A stretch of DNA of 64,000 nucleotides from Aquabacterium sp. CECT 9606 (GTDB taxonomy: Bacteria; Pseudomonadota; Gammaproteobacteria; Burkholderiales; Burkholderiaceae_C), in NCBI RefSeq assembly GCF_918741295.1, contig NZ_CAKKNB010000001.1:1364001-1428000 (forward strand), in the 5' to 3' direction. Positions within the stretch are counted from its first letter, which is position 1. The number at the start of each line of letters is the position of its first letter. Below the pieces are notes generated by a model. That model was not told where the DNA came from. It was given only the letters and a program-made list of their open reading frames with translations, and ran no database searches. Positions 46,499 to 56,097 of this stretch are shown one piece after another. A program made the position numbers and the translations under genes.

Positions 46499-48361
46499 TC
46501 AGGCTGTTCTGCGTGCGGGTTGCTGCTGAGATTGACTGGCCTCAGGACGACCATCTGTCAAAAAGCATGTCGTCAAACTGGCCATGGCCATGTCCAATGC
46601 TGCGATGGATGACGCGGCAGGCTTGTGGGTTCTCCAGGCGACATGTCCATCTGGGCGGACAAGGACCGCACCGTGCTGCCCGACCTCCAGTTGACGGACC
46701 GGCCATTGCGGGTCAGCAGCCAGGCTGGATTGGGCCAGCACGAGGTTCAGGTGATGGCGTGCCTGGTCTGTTGACTGGCTCAAGGCCTGTGACCAGGCAT
46801 CGGCATCGTGCACGATCAGGGTGAACTTGCGCTTGTCCACCAGATCGATCAGCGGCTTGGTCTGCCCTTCATGCAGCACAGGGACATGGGGCAGGCGCGC
46901 GCCAGGCCATGTCGTGGGCTTGTAGTCCACCACGCCGGCGCCCATCTTGGGCTGCTGCGACCCTTCTGGGATCACCAAGCCGGCCTTGTAGGCGTAGCCA
47001 AACTCCAGCCCCGTCGACACGAAGTGCTCGATCTGACCCGGGATCGCATCGGCGATCTTTTTGCGCAGCTTGTCGGCCTGTTTGGTCTTTCGGCTGAGCA
47101 GCTTGGTCTTGCTGAATGCCAGCTTCATCATCCCATCGGCCAAAGCTCCCTTGAATCGCCTTGGCAACCATTTGAGGGGCGCAGATTCAAAAGCCCGGGT
47201 GACCCCCATCAAGCTCCGGTTGGTGATGTTGAGGTGCGTGGTCACTTCGTCAAGCTTGAAGTGGTTGCCGACGCTTTGCTCCAAGAAAAGCTGGATGACC
47301 GCCTTTCGCTCGACTTCATACGTGTCCAGCAGGGTGTCGCGCGCACGGCCTTCAAGCACGGCGGCCAGCTTCCATGCGATGTTCTGGGCGTCCTGTACCC
47401 CGCCATTGAGGCCAAAGCCGCCCGTGTGTGGAAACCGGTGCGCGGCGTCACCCGCGAGCAAGGCTCGACCATCGCGATAGCGACTCGCCTGCTGGGCGGT
47501 CATGCTCCAGTTGCCTTGCGTCTTGATCTCAAAGGGCGTCTGCTCACCGATGACCGTGGGAATGATGCGTGACCAGTAGGCTTGCGGATCGCGGACCATT
47601 TGCTGGTCTCGGCACACGAACGGCCCCATCAGGATGTAGTGGTCATCGGCATGTTTGATCAACACACCGCAGAAGTCGGGGTTGTAGAGCCAGGTCAACA
47701 GCGGGTAAGGCTTGGGCAGGATCGCGTCCAGATTGGCCCGGAAGAACACGCTGGCCATGTGTGCCAGGACAGGCCCTTTCAACTCGATGCCAAGGGCTTC
47801 CCGGACGGCGCTGTTGGCACCATCCGCGCCGACCAGCCAGTCGGCTTCCAGCGTGGATGCGCTGCCATCCTGATGGTCCACCTTCACCGTCACGCCAGCG
47901 CTGTTCGATTTGAACTCGCGAACATTTGCACCCTTGACAAAAGAGATGAGCGGCTCTTTCTCCACCCAAGTCCACAGGGCGGGCATGAGTTGATGCTGGC
48001 CGATGTGGGCGATGTGATAGTGGCAGTGCGTCAAGACCTCGTCGACCCTCTGCTTGTCACCCAGGACGTTCAAGCCGCCAAGCGATGGCTCGGCCAAGCT
48101 GGTGCACCAGCGTATCTCGCCGATGTCTTCGATGGGCGGGCACAGCGCCAAGAGGTCTTGGGCCATGTCATGGGAATAGCCCGACCAGATCTCAAAGCTG
48201 CGACCATTGATGACGTGCGCTGCAGGATGCGGCATGGCCACCTTGCGTCGCTCAAGCAGGATGCTTCGGATGCCGTAGCCGGCCAACAGGAGGGCGAGGG
48301 TGCAGCCGGTGGCACCTGCGCCAACGATGACCACTCGCGCGGTGTGTTGAGTTGTCATCAC
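46499..48361 (-). CDS. FAD-dependent aromatic hydroxylase (PheA/TfdB/MhpA type)
   Basis: 620 residues. FAD-binding start VVIVGAGATGCTLALLLAGYGI, the DG motif in LVGADGANSAVREALG and the GD motif ALLAGDAAHRFPHTGGFGLNGGVQDAQN. A C-terminal thioredoxin-like domain is typical of phenol/resorcinol-type hydroxylases. It adds one oxygen to an aromatic ring with NAD(P)H and makes the catechol for the following VOC dioxygenase, whose stop overlaps its start by 4 nt. Confidence 0.92.
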   Translation of the reverse strand: MMTTQHTARVVIVGAGATGCTLALLLAGYGIRSILLERRKVAMPHPAAHVINGRSFEIWSGYSHDMAQDLLALCPPIEDIGEIRWCTSLAEPSLGGLNVLGDKQRVDEVLTHCHYHIAHIGQHQLMPALWTWVEKEPLISFVKGANVREFKSNSAGVTVKVDHQDGSASTLEADWLVGADGANSAVREALGIELKGPVLAHMASVFFRANLDAILPKPYPLLTWLYNPDFCGVLIKHADDHYILMGPFVCRDQQMVRDPQAYWSRIIPTVIGEQTPFEIKTQGNWSMTAQQASRYRDGRALLAGDAAHRFPHTGGFGLNGGVQDAQNIAWKLAAVLEGRARDTLLDTYEVERKAVIQLFLEQSVGNHFKLDEVTTHLNITNRSLMGVTRAFESAPLKWLPRRFKGALADGMMKLAFSKTKLLSRKTKQADKLRKKIADAIPGQIEHFVSTGLEFGYAYKAGLVIPEGSQQPKMGAGVVDYKPTTWPGARLPHVPVLHEGQTKPLIDLVDKRKFTLIVHDADAWSQALSQSTDQARHHLNLVLAQSSLAADPQWPVRQLEVGQHGAVLVRPDGHVAWRTHKPAASSIAALDMAMASLTTCFLTDGRPEASQSQQQPARRTA

Positions 48362-48993
48362 AGCGTCCTCCAGTTGATGGCCTTCATGTTGCCCACTTGC
48401 TTCTGGCCCGGCGGCGTGCCCGCACCTTGCCGCACGAGTTCCTTGACCGGGACGCCGGCGCGGAATTGCTCAAGCAGGTACTCGGGATCGAAGTTCACGC
48501 CGATGGGGTTCTTGGCGAAGGCTTCGCTGCTGAAATAGCGCTTCGTTTCCTCGGGGGTGTCGAAGTTTTCGACTTGGAACTCCAGCCTGATGCCATCCGG
48601 ATCTTCGTAGTAGATGGACGTCGTCAGGCCGTGGTTGATGCACCAGACCGGCTGGATGCCGCGATCACGCATGCGCACATAGGTGCCGAGCAAGTCTTCC
48701 AGTGAACGAAAGCCCAGCGCGATGTGGTCAAAGCCATAGATCTTGCGGCGCAGCTTTGAAAAGGGAAAGAGAAATCGCAGCCATGACGGCAACTTGACTA
48801 ACGCGAGCCGATGGCTCTCGCCGTCCCAGGTCAGGAAGGCGATGGTCTTGTCGATGTGGACGACCTCCGCATCAAACGCTTGCTGGTACCAGGCGATCAT
48901 CTCCTCGCGCCTGGCGGTCTTGCACACCCAATGCGCGATGTACTGCGGTATTGGTTTCGCGGCGCCGCTGCTTGGGCTGGAAGGTGTTGCCAT
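48358..48993 (-). CDS. VOC-family extradiol dioxygenase-like protein
   Basis: 211 residues from ATG 48993, GGAG 7 nt upstream. One and a half VOC modules: HWVCKTARREEMIAWYQQAFDAEV, then FDHIALGF (metal His) and YYEDPDGIRLEFQVE (metal Glu), the usual 2-His-1-Glu pattern of Fe(II) catechol dioxygenases. It is shorter than the 300-residue BphC type. First gene of the ring-attack operon, behind operator B, overlapping the hydroxylase by ATGA. Confidence 0.87.
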   Translation of the reverse strand: MATPSSPSSGAAKPIPQYIAHWVCKTARREEMIAWYQQAFDAEVVHIDKTIAFLTWDGESHRLALVKLPSWLRFLFPFSKLRRKIYGFDHIALGFRSLEDLLGTYVRMRDRGIQPVWCINHGLTTSIYYEDPDGIRLEFQVENFDTPEETKRYFSSEAFAKNPIGVNFDPEYLLEQFRAGVPVKELVRQGAGTPPGQKQVGNMKAINWRTL

Positions 48994-49093
48994 GTGATGG
49001 CTCCGTCTAGTGATGAAGGCGTGAATGGGGTGGGCGCGGCACAGCCAAGGGATGGTTGCCGCAAACCGGTCGGACGGAGACACTGTAACAGAT

Positions 49094-49129
49094 AGTCGAT
49101 CATAAATCGACATTGATTTTTAGTCGTCT
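49094..49129. promoter_or_regulatory. Operator B, copy of the TetR-regulon site
   Basis: Same 36-bp layout as operator A (27 of 36 bases identical, no gaps): GTCGAT and ATCGAC arms, common block AATCGACATTGATT and a distal TCG. It lies 101 bp upstream of the ring-attack operon start. Confidence 0.78.
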
Positions 49130-49462
49130 TTTCTCAGGGAATGCTTTAAATCGACTCGACTTGGCGCGAAAAAAACTTGGCATCGCTGATGACCCGGGCG
49201 TGACTGAGTGGTCTGGCCAAGGCTGCAACAGTGGCCACAATTGGCTCAAGGCGGATGGGCATGGGTCGGGTGCGTGAGTTAGGCGCTTTGACAGCGCTGT
49301 CATTGGACAGGCCGAGGCGGCGCTGTCTGAGGGCCGATAGCGACGATGTCGCTGCACCTTCGGCACAGGTCATCCCCGTCAATGCTGATTCGGCGTCCCC
49401 ATGACCGCAATGTGTTTGACACCGTGAGTACGGCGTGTGGTCACCACCGGCAGCAACCGCTG
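49130..49462. other. Non-coding flank between operator B and IS element
   Basis: About 330 bp without recognisable gene; short ORFs seem to be chance. It ends with GCTG (49459-49462), the left copy of the IS target duplication. Confidence 0.5.
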
Positions 49463-51152
49463 GAGGCTGTGTGATAACGCATCTAGCACTTGGCGCGCAC
49501 GACCCCGGATCCTGGATTCACCCAATCGCGATCCCAACCACGACCACACAGGGTCTAGCGTGCCTCCCTGGAACGTATGGCGGCCGTCTTAAAGACGGCG
49601 GGCGCTGTGAGAGCACGACATGGGCTTACGCCCCGAGCAGTCTCATCGCCTTCTTGGTCCGCTCGAAGCCAAGAATGCAGAGAACGCGCTTGAAGTTGTA
49701 CGCGAGCACGCTGAGGTTCATCTCTGTCTCAACGTGCTGCCTCCCTCGCATCAGGAAATGGGTCCAGCCCATCCAGTGCTTTAGTGTGCCGAATACGTGT
49801 TCGACGGTGCGCTTGCGTACGGTCATGGCGTTTGGCATTTGGTCCAACCGCTGCTGCACCGAGTCCATCACGCTTTCGTGCTCCCAGCGTCGGATACGCC
49901 GGTACTGACTCGTCGTGCACTGCGCCTTCATTGGGCACGCAGGGCAGGCACTGGACCAGTAAATGTGGATCTGCAGCCTATCCTCTTCACGGCTGAAGCG
50001 GTGTATTGCTCGCGCCCCTGCAGGGCATTGGTACTCGTCGGCATGCGCGATATAGACGAAGTCTGTTTTGTCGAATCGGCCCTCTGCTCTGGCATTGGAT
50101 GTCATGGGCTTAGGCACAAGCGCCGCAACACCAGCATCCTCGCAAGCCTTCAGCCCCGGGCCGCTGTAGTAGCCGCGATCAGCTATGGCTTTCATCTTGC
50201 GTTTGCCCATCGCTTCCCGTGCGGCCAAAGCCATGACGCTCAGCTGCGCCCGATCGTTCCCGTTGTTCGTCACTTCGTGAGCAACGATCAGGTGGTTCTT
50301 TGTATCGACGGCTGCCTGCACGTTGTAGCCCACCAGCGCGGTGCCCTTAGCGCTATACGTGGTCATGGCCCTCGCATCGGGATCCGTCTGGGATAGCTGC
50401 CGATCTGGCAAGGTCTCCAGCTGAGCCTTCACTGTCTGTAGGTCCTGCAGACGCTGGCGCATTTTCTGGATCTTGCCCTGCAGCCGCTCGGTTTTGGCCT
50501 GCACTTCAATTGGCTGAGTTCGATCTGCCGTGTCCAGAGCCTCGAGATAGCGCTGGATGCTCTCTTCCAACTCCCGCTCGCGACGCTCAATCTTGCCGGG
50601 CGTGTAGTTGCGCTCGCGGTTGTTGACGGCCTTGAACTTGCTGCCGTCGATGGCGACGACGGCTTCGGTGAACAGCTTCAACTCACGGCACAGCATCACG
50701 AAGCGGCGGCAGACGTTGCGAATGCCTTTGCCGTTTTCGCGGCGGAAGTCAGCAATGGTCTTGAAGTCGGGGGCCAGCCTGCCGATCAGCCACATCAACT
50801 CTACGTTGCGCTGGCATTCACGCTCCAGGCGGCGACTGGACTGGATACGGTTCAGATAGCCATACAGGTACAGCTTCAACATCACGGACGGGTGATAAGA
50901 GGGCCGCCCAGTTGCCGCCGGGCTTGCGCCGTCGAAGCCCTGGGCCACCAGGTCCAACTCACCGATGAAGACATCTACGATTCGCACCGTGTTGTCTTCT
51001 GCAATGAAGTCGTCCAGACACTCAGGCAGCAAGGTAACTTGGTGCCTGTCTTGTCCCTCGATGAATCTGGGCATACATGACCTCCACGTGGGTCTTGTGC
51101 ACGCAAACCATGGGCCAGGTTCCCGCGAATCAGCGAGTTTTCACACAGCCTC
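49463..51152 (-). mobile_element. Complete IS1182-family-like insertion sequence, 1,690 bp
   Basis: Left end 49463 and right end 51152 both read inward GAGGCTGTGTGA, then A or T and AAC, giving about 17-bp terminal inverted repeats. GCTG is duplicated on both sides (49459-49462 and 51153-51156), a 4-bp target duplication, so insertion was simple and likely recent. It contains one transposase gene transcribed leftward, and a 17-bp palindrome GCCGTCTT-A-AAGACGGC (49583-49599) between the gene and the left end. Confidence 0.9.
49626..51074 (-). CDS. IS1182-family-like transposase
   Basis: 482 residues from ATG 51074, GGAGG 6 nt upstream. DDE transposase: the N-terminal domain (YHPSVMLKLYLYGYLNRIQSSR) is typical for the IS1182 group, the first Asp in VVAIDGSKFKAV, the second in AIADRGYYSG and the Glu in KRTVEHVFGTLKHWMG. 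A helical insertion (ERRERELEESIQRYLEAL) lies between. A zinc-type segment (CPACPMKAQC) precedes the third motif. It appears intact. Confidence 0.93.
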   Translation of the reverse strand: MPRFIEGQDRHQVTLLPECLDDFIAEDNTVRIVDVFIGELDLVAQGFDGASPAATGRPSYHPSVMLKLYLYGYLNRIQSSRRLERECQRNVELMWLIGRLAPDFKTIADFRRENGKGIRNVCRRFVMLCRELKLFTEAVVAIDGSKFKAVNNRERNYTPGKIERRERELEESIQRYLEALDTADRTQPIEVQAKTERLQGKIQKMRQRLQDLQTVKAQLETLPDRQLSQTDPDARAMTTYSAKGTALVGYNVQAAVDTKNHLIVAHEVTNNGNDRAQLSVMALAAREAMGKRKMKAIADRGYYSGPGLKACEDAGVAALVPKPMTSNARAEGRFDKTDFVYIAHADEYQCPAGARAIHRFSREEDRLQIHIYWSSACPACPMKAQCTTSQYRRIRRWEHESVMDSVQQRLDQMPNAMTVRKRTVEHVFGTLKHWMGWTHFLMRGRQHVETEMNLSVLAYNFKRVLCILGFERTKKAMRLLGA

Positions 51153-51232
51153 GCTGCACAGCGGTCTGTGCCCGCAGGTTGCCTCGTGACAGCAATGAGT
51201 CGATCCCGACCAGTCACCCCTCCCAAGCGCTG

Positions 51233-52150
51233 TCATCTGCCCAAAGCAGGATAAGTAAAGAAAATGAAGTGCGTCGCATTGACCACAAAGTGCGTCACCA
51301 CCGCAGCCTCCACGCGACGGGTCTTGGCGTACACCCCTGCGTAACCCAGCCCGGCGAGTGTGGCAAACGCCATGTAAAGCGGCCCGCCCCCCAGATGCGC
51401 CAGTCCGAACAAGGTGGCAGACACGAGGATGGGCAAGAAAATCAGCCCCGGTCTGTGCGCCAGGGCGCGCGTCAGCTGCTCCTGAATCAGCCCACGAAAG
51501 AACGCCTCTTCAGCCACGCAGGTGAAGAACAAGTTGACGAACAGGAACGTCGGCGCAAACGACGGCAGTGAGGTGCCCAGCTTGGGTTCGACGCGCACCT
51601 GGCCCGCCAGCCAAGCCGCACCAATCGCCGCAGTCGCCGTGGCCACAGCGGCGACCAGCGTCGGCGCCACGGCAGCGCGCGCATCTTGCCAGGAGGCCAG
51701 GCGGGGCGCCAAGCAGGCCAGTAGCAACAGGCCGACGCTGCCCTTGTCGAAATTGGCGTACAGCGTGAATGGCACCGCATCCGGAGTCGTGCGCACGGCG
51801 TTGACCAGCAAGGGGTTGTGAAAGCCGGGCAGCACATGCACTGCCAAGGCCAAGCCGAACCCTCCTGCAGCCCAAGTCCATGCCCCCGCTTGCTGCTGGC
51901 GCGTCTCCAGGCTCGCGGCCTTCAAGCAGATGCCCGCCATCACAAGGAGTGCCACGACGCCAGTGGCGGTCAACACCCCAGCAAAGCAACCTGCCACCAT
52001 GGCGGCCGCGAACAAGATCATCCAGGGCGCAAGCAGCAATCCCTTGCTGCCAGGAAATGCCTTGGGCCACCATGCCGAAGCGATGGCGCACGCGAGCAAT
52101 GCAAAAGTGATGGGCATGGGCCATTGTCGGGGATCAGGTTTCGTGTGCAT
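51233..52150 (-). CDS. CPBP-family intramembrane metalloprotease
   Basis: 305 residues from ATG 52150. About eight membrane helices. The CAAX/CPBP motif set is present: CVAEEAFFRGLIQEQL (EExxxR), then LFGLAHLGGG (His) and VVTHFVVNATHF (His-x3-Asn). Members process prenylated or bacteriocin-related substrates in the membrane. No bacteriocin gene was noticed next to it. The start is divergent from the sensor kinase gene at 52248. Confidence 0.88.
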   Translation of the reverse strand: MHTKPDPRQWPMPITFALLACAIASAWWPKAFPGSKGLLLAPWMILFAAAMVAGCFAGVLTATGVVALLVMAGICLKAASLETRQQQAGAWTWAAGGFGLALAVHVLPGFHNPLLVNAVRTTPDAVPFTLYANFDKGSVGLLLLACLAPRLASWQDARAAVAPTLVAAVATATAAIGAAWLAGQVRVEPKLGTSLPSFAPTFLFVNLFFTCVAEEAFFRGLIQEQLTRALAHRPGLIFLPILVSATLFGLAHLGGGPLYMAFATLAGLGYAGVYAKTRRVEAAVVTHFVVNATHFIFFTYPALGR

Positions 52151-52247
52151 CTTTGCTGCTGAATCGCAGATGCAACAACGGTGGTGCGGATGCACGCGCA
52201 CGAACTGAGGGACACTGCCTGCCTGGCGACCTGGAGCACGACACGGC

Positions 52248-54593
52248 ATGAACACGGCGGACAGCGAACTGGACGACCCCGACAAAACGGTGGTGGCGCC
52301 AGCCTGCCCGCAGGACGACGACCAGACCCGCATCGATCCGCATTGGCCCAAGGGCAACACCGCGCCAGCGGTTCAAGCCCAAGCACCCGCCCCACCACGC
52401 CCCGCGCAGACCGGGAGTACTGCCCTGGCCTTGCCCGCCGGCTTTCGCCTGCACGAGTACCGCATCGACCGCGTGCTGGGCCAGGGTGGCTTCGGCATCA
52501 CCTACCTGGCCACCGACGTCAACCTCAACTCGCGCGTGGCCATCAAGGAATACCTGCCCGAAGAAATCGCCTTTCGCACCTCGGGCAAGACGGTGTCGGC
52601 GCACTCCACGCGCCACCGCGAACGCTACCGGAACGGGCTGGACAGCTTCCTGATCGAGGGCCGCACCCTGGCGACCTTCCGCCACCCCAACATCGTGCGC
52701 GTGGCCCGCTTCTTCGAGGCCCACCAGACCGCCTACATGGTGCTGGAATACGAGCGCGGCAGCCCGCTCAAGGCCTGGTGGCCCTTGCATGCCAACAAGG
52801 GCGAGAAAGCCTTGTCCCTGCTGTTGCAGCCTTTGCTGGACGGCCTGTCGGTGGTGCACGCCGCGGGCTTCCTGCACCGCGATATCAAGCCCGACAACAT
52901 CCAGGTGCGCAAGTCCGATGGTTCGCTGGTGCTGCTGGATTTTGGCTCGGCCCGGCAGGCCGTGGGCGCCTCCGACCAGGCCGACATCGCCGTCACCCCC
53001 GGCTACGCGCCCATCGAGCAATACGAAGATGGCCACCAGGGCGCCTGGACCGACATCTACGCCTTCGGCGCCACGCTGTATTGGTTGGTCACTGGCAAGA
53101 AGCCGCCCGATGCCATGGACCGCCAGATGGCGCCGCAAGATCCCCTGGTGCCGGCCGTTCAAGCCGGCGAGGGCCGTTTCAGCCCGCAGTTCCTGGGCGC
53201 CATCGACTGGGCGCTGCAGATGGACCCGACCCAGCGGCCACAAGACATCCAGACCTGGCGCCGCGCACTGTTCGCGGCCCACGCGGCCAGCATGGGCTTG
53301 CAAGAGGCCTTGCGCGCCGGTGATGGCGCATCCCACCTGGAGCTGCCCGGCTGGGCCTTGATCAAGAAGTCACCCCGGCTTTTGAAAGCACGGCTGGGCG
53401 TGTACTTGCGCGGCGTGGCATCGCCGTCGTCCTGGCCCCTGGCTTTGAAGATGACCTTGGCCATGGTGCTGACCGCGCTCATGCCCATGATGATCACGGC
53501 TTACTACAACCTGCACGCCAGCTTGGCCACGGTGTCCAGCAGCGAGTTGCAGAACCTGGAGCAATTGGCCCGCAGCACGGCCGGCCGCCTGTCGCAGTTG
53601 ATCACCGACAGCCAGAACCAAGCGCGCGCCATGGGCAACGACGCCGAGTTCATCGACTTCCTGGCCCACCCGCAGGACGCCCGCAAGCCCGCCATCAAAG
53701 CCAAGGTGGATGCGCTGGTCCGCTCCAACCCCGACATCCACCTGATCATGGTGATGGACACCGGCGGCACCGCCGTGGTGTCCAGCGATCCCACGGTCAT
53801 GGGCAAGAACTTCAAGTTCCGCGAGTACTTCAAGGCGGCCATGACGGGGCAGCCTCACATCACGGGCATCGTGGTGGGCGCGGTGACGGGCACCGCCGGC
53901 ATGTTCTTCGCCTATCCGGTGTTTGACGAAAGCCGCCGGGTGATTGGCGCCGTGGTGTTGCGCCTCAAAGCCACCTCGGTGGTCTCGATCCTCAACGAAG
54001 CGCAAGAAGACTCGGTGCGCGAGCCTTTCCTCGTCGATGGCGATGGCATCCTGCTTTACCACCCCAACGCCACCCTGTTGTACAGCAGCCTGGACACCTT
54101 GCCCCCGGCCAAGGCGGCGGAGATCCGCGCCGACCAGCGCTTTGCCCGCGACCGCATCGACAGCCTGAACATGCCTGAGCTGGCCAAGGTGATGGTGGGC
54201 GCGCATGAGCTGGGTCACGTCAACTACCACTCCACCATCTCGAACAGCCAGGAGATCGCGGGTTACGCCCCTGTCAAAGGCCACAACTGGGTGGTGGGGG
54301 TGGGCGAATCACAAGCGCTGTTCGAGGCGCCGCTCACCCGCCTGTTCACACAATTGCTGTGGAGCGTGGGCCTGGTGGGTTTGTTGTTCACGGCCTTGGC
54401 TCTGATGTTTGCCCGCACCATCGTGCAACCCATCCGTGCCTTGACGCGCGCCGCCCATGCCTTGAAGAACGGCGATTACGAAGCGGCCAACCTCACGGTC
54501 AAGACCCAAGATGAAATCGGCCACCTGGCGCGCACCTTCAACGTGTTGATCGATGTGCTGCGCCAGCGCGAACGCGAGCGCAAGCACGATTGA
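52248..54593 (+). CDS. Membrane Ser/Thr protein kinase with dCache-like sensor and terminal HAMP
   Basis: 781 residues. After a Pro-rich start, residues 70-345 are a Hanks-type kinase: GQGGFG (78-83), Lys100, HRDIKPDN (210-217) and DFG (231-233). TM1 spans about 397-420. Residues 421-690 form a long extracytoplasmic double-Cache-like domain (VMDTGGTAVVSSDPTVMGKNF, GVGESQALFEA near the end). TM2 is about 701-721, followed by HAMP (722-775), where the protein ends without any further output domain. This is the layout of a chemoreceptor front end put behind a kinase, so the kinase is the output, from the N-terminal side. Confidence 0.9.
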   Translation: MNTADSELDDPDKTVVAPACPQDDDQTRIDPHWPKGNTAPAVQAQAPAPPRPAQTGSTALALPAGFRLHEYRIDRVLGQGGFGITYLATDVNLNSRVAIKEYLPEEIAFRTSGKTVSAHSTRHRERYRNGLDSFLIEGRTLATFRHPNIVRVARFFEAHQTAYMVLEYERGSPLKAWWPLHANKGEKALSLLLQPLLDGLSVVHAAGFLHRDIKPDNIQVRKSDGSLVLLDFGSARQAVGASDQADIAVTPGYAPIEQYEDGHQGAWTDIYAFGATLYWLVTGKKPPDAMDRQMAPQDPLVPAVQAGEGRFSPQFLGAIDWALQMDPTQRPQDIQTWRRALFAAHAASMGLQEALRAGDGASHLELPGWALIKKSPRLLKARLGVYLRGVASPSSWPLALKMTLAMVLTALMPMMITAYYNLHASLATVSSSELQNLEQLARSTAGRLSQLITDSQNQARAMGNDAEFIDFLAHPQDARKPAIKAKVDALVRSNPDIHLIMVMDTGGTAVVSSDPTVMGKNFKFREYFKAAMTGQPHITGIVVGAVTGTAGMFFAYPVFDESRRVIGAVVLRLKATSVVSILNEAQEDSVREPFLVDGDGILLYHPNATLLYSSLDTLPPAKAAEIRADQRFARDRIDSLNMPELAKVMVGAHELGHVNYHSTISNSQEIAGYAPVKGHNWVVGVGESQALFEAPLTRLFTQLLWSVGLVGLLFTALALMFARTIVQPIRALTRAAHALKNGDYEAANLTVKTQDEIGHLARTFNVLIDVLRQRERERKHD

Positions 54594-54600
54594 AGAAACG

Positions 54601-56097
54601 TCACAGGGCCCGGTTGCGCGCCATCGGCGGGTTCTTGGCGAAGTAGCGCTGGATGCCGGCCAACAAGGCATCGGCCATCTTGGCCTGGTAGTCCTCGTCA
54701 CGCAGCTTGGCCTCTTCTTCCGGGTTGGAGATGAAGCCGGTTTCCACCAGCACCGAGGGTATGTCGGGCGCCTTCAGCACGGCAAAGCCGGCTTGTTCGA
54801 CTTTGCCTTTGTGCAGCCGCCCGATCTTGCCCAGGTTGCCCAGGATCACGCTGCCCAGCTTCAGGCTGTCCTTGATCTGCGCGGTGGTGGACATGTCGAG
54901 CAAGGCGCGCATCACGCTGGCATCCTTCGCCTTGATATTGACACCGCCCACCATGTCGGACGAGTTCTCTTTCTTGGCCATCCAGCGCGCGGCGGCACTC
55001 GAAGCACCGTTCTCGGACAAGGCGAACACCGAGGCGCCACGGGCCTGTGGGTTCAAAAATGCATCGGCGTGGATGGACATGAACAGATCGGCCTGCACGC
55101 GCCGGGCCTTGGTCACCCGTTCGTTCAAGGGCACGAAGTAGTCGGACTCGCGCGTGAGCATGGCGCGCATGCCGGGTTGGGCATTGATGCGCGCGCGCAG
55201 CAGCTTGGCGATCGACAGCACCACGTCTTTTTCGTACAGGCCACTGGGGCCGACCGCACCGGGATCTTCTCCGCCGTGACCCGCGTCCAGCGCGATGATG
55301 ACCAGGCGCTGCGTGGACTTGCGTGCATCGAGGCTGGCCAACTCGGGGGCGGATGCCTGGCGCTCGGCCTCGGCCAAGGCCTTGTCGGCTGCCCGGTCAG
55401 TGCTTTTGCTGGGCGGCGTGGCGCGCACCACCGCCTTGTCCGTGCTGCGTTGCCGCAGGTCACCAATGAAGTCGCCCAGCGAGTCGTTGACGGCGTTGGC
55501 GGCCTGCTCGGACGCGCTGCTCTGGGTCTTGCCCACGCCCGCCAGGTTGATGGGCGCAGAGGCGCCATGGCCTGCCGAAGCCGGCTCAGCGGCCTGGCTG
55601 GCGGCAGTGGCCGCGCTGGCCGCCTGCTGCTGTGAGGTGGATTGCAAGGCCAGGCGCGGATCGGCCTCGACCACCGAGTACAAATCAAACACCAGGCGGT
55701 GCTGGTAGGCGGCCACCGGCTGCAGGCTGAACACCTGCGGCTTGGCCGCCTGCTTCAGGTCAAACACCAGGCGCACGATGTTTGGTTTGAACTGACCTGC
55801 GCGCACCTTGGCGATGTACGGGTCGTCGGCGCGCACCTTGCTGACCAGCTCGCGCAGCTGCATGTTCAGCTCCAGGCCCTCGATGTCGACCACCAGGCGC
55901 AGCGGGTTGACCACCAAAAAGTGCTTGGCCTTCAATGGCGTGTCGGACTCGAGCGTGACGCGGGTGTAGTCAGAGGCAGGCCACACGCGCACCGCCATGA
56001 GCTGGGCGCCATGCGCCAACTCCAGCGGGCCGAGCAGCAGCACCAGCGCGCCTTGGGCGCCGCGTGTCAGCAGTTGGCGTCGGTTCAGGTCATCCAT
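54601..56097 (-). CDS. amiC: N-acetylmuramoyl-L-alanine amidase AmiC-like
   Basis: 498 residues. N-terminal signal with twin-arginine look (NRRQLLTRGAQGALVLLLG), AMIN domain (about 35-145) for septal targeting, a 130-residue Ala/Ser-rich linker, and the zinc amidase_3 domain: IIALDAGHGGEDPGAVG (His, Glu), SIHADAF and VLVETGFISNPEEE (catalytic Glu). It splits daughter-cell peptidoglycan. It overlaps tsaE by 8 nt, the usual order tsaE-amiC in betaproteobacteria. Confidence 0.94.
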   Translation of the reverse strand: MDDLNRRQLLTRGAQGALVLLLGPLELAHGAQLMAVRVWPASDYTRVTLESDTPLKAKHFLVVNPLRLVVDIEGLELNMQLRELVSKVRADDPYIAKVRAGQFKPNIVRLVFDLKQAAKPQVFSLQPVAAYQHRLVFDLYSVVEADPRLALQSTSQQQAASAATAASQAAEPASAGHGASAPINLAGVGKTQSSASEQAANAVNDSLGDFIGDLRQRSTDKAVVRATPPSKSTDRAADKALAEAERQASAPELASLDARKSTQRLVIIALDAGHGGEDPGAVGPSGLYEKDVVLSIAKLLRARINAQPGMRAMLTRESDYFVPLNERVTKARRVQADLFMSIHADAFLNPQARGASVFALSENGASSAAARWMAKKENSSDMVGGVNIKAKDASVMRALLDMSTTAQIKDSLKLGSVILGNLGKIGRLHKGKVEQAGFAVLKAPDIPSVLVETGFISNPEEEAKLRDEDYQAKMADALLAGIQRYFAKNPPMARNRAL

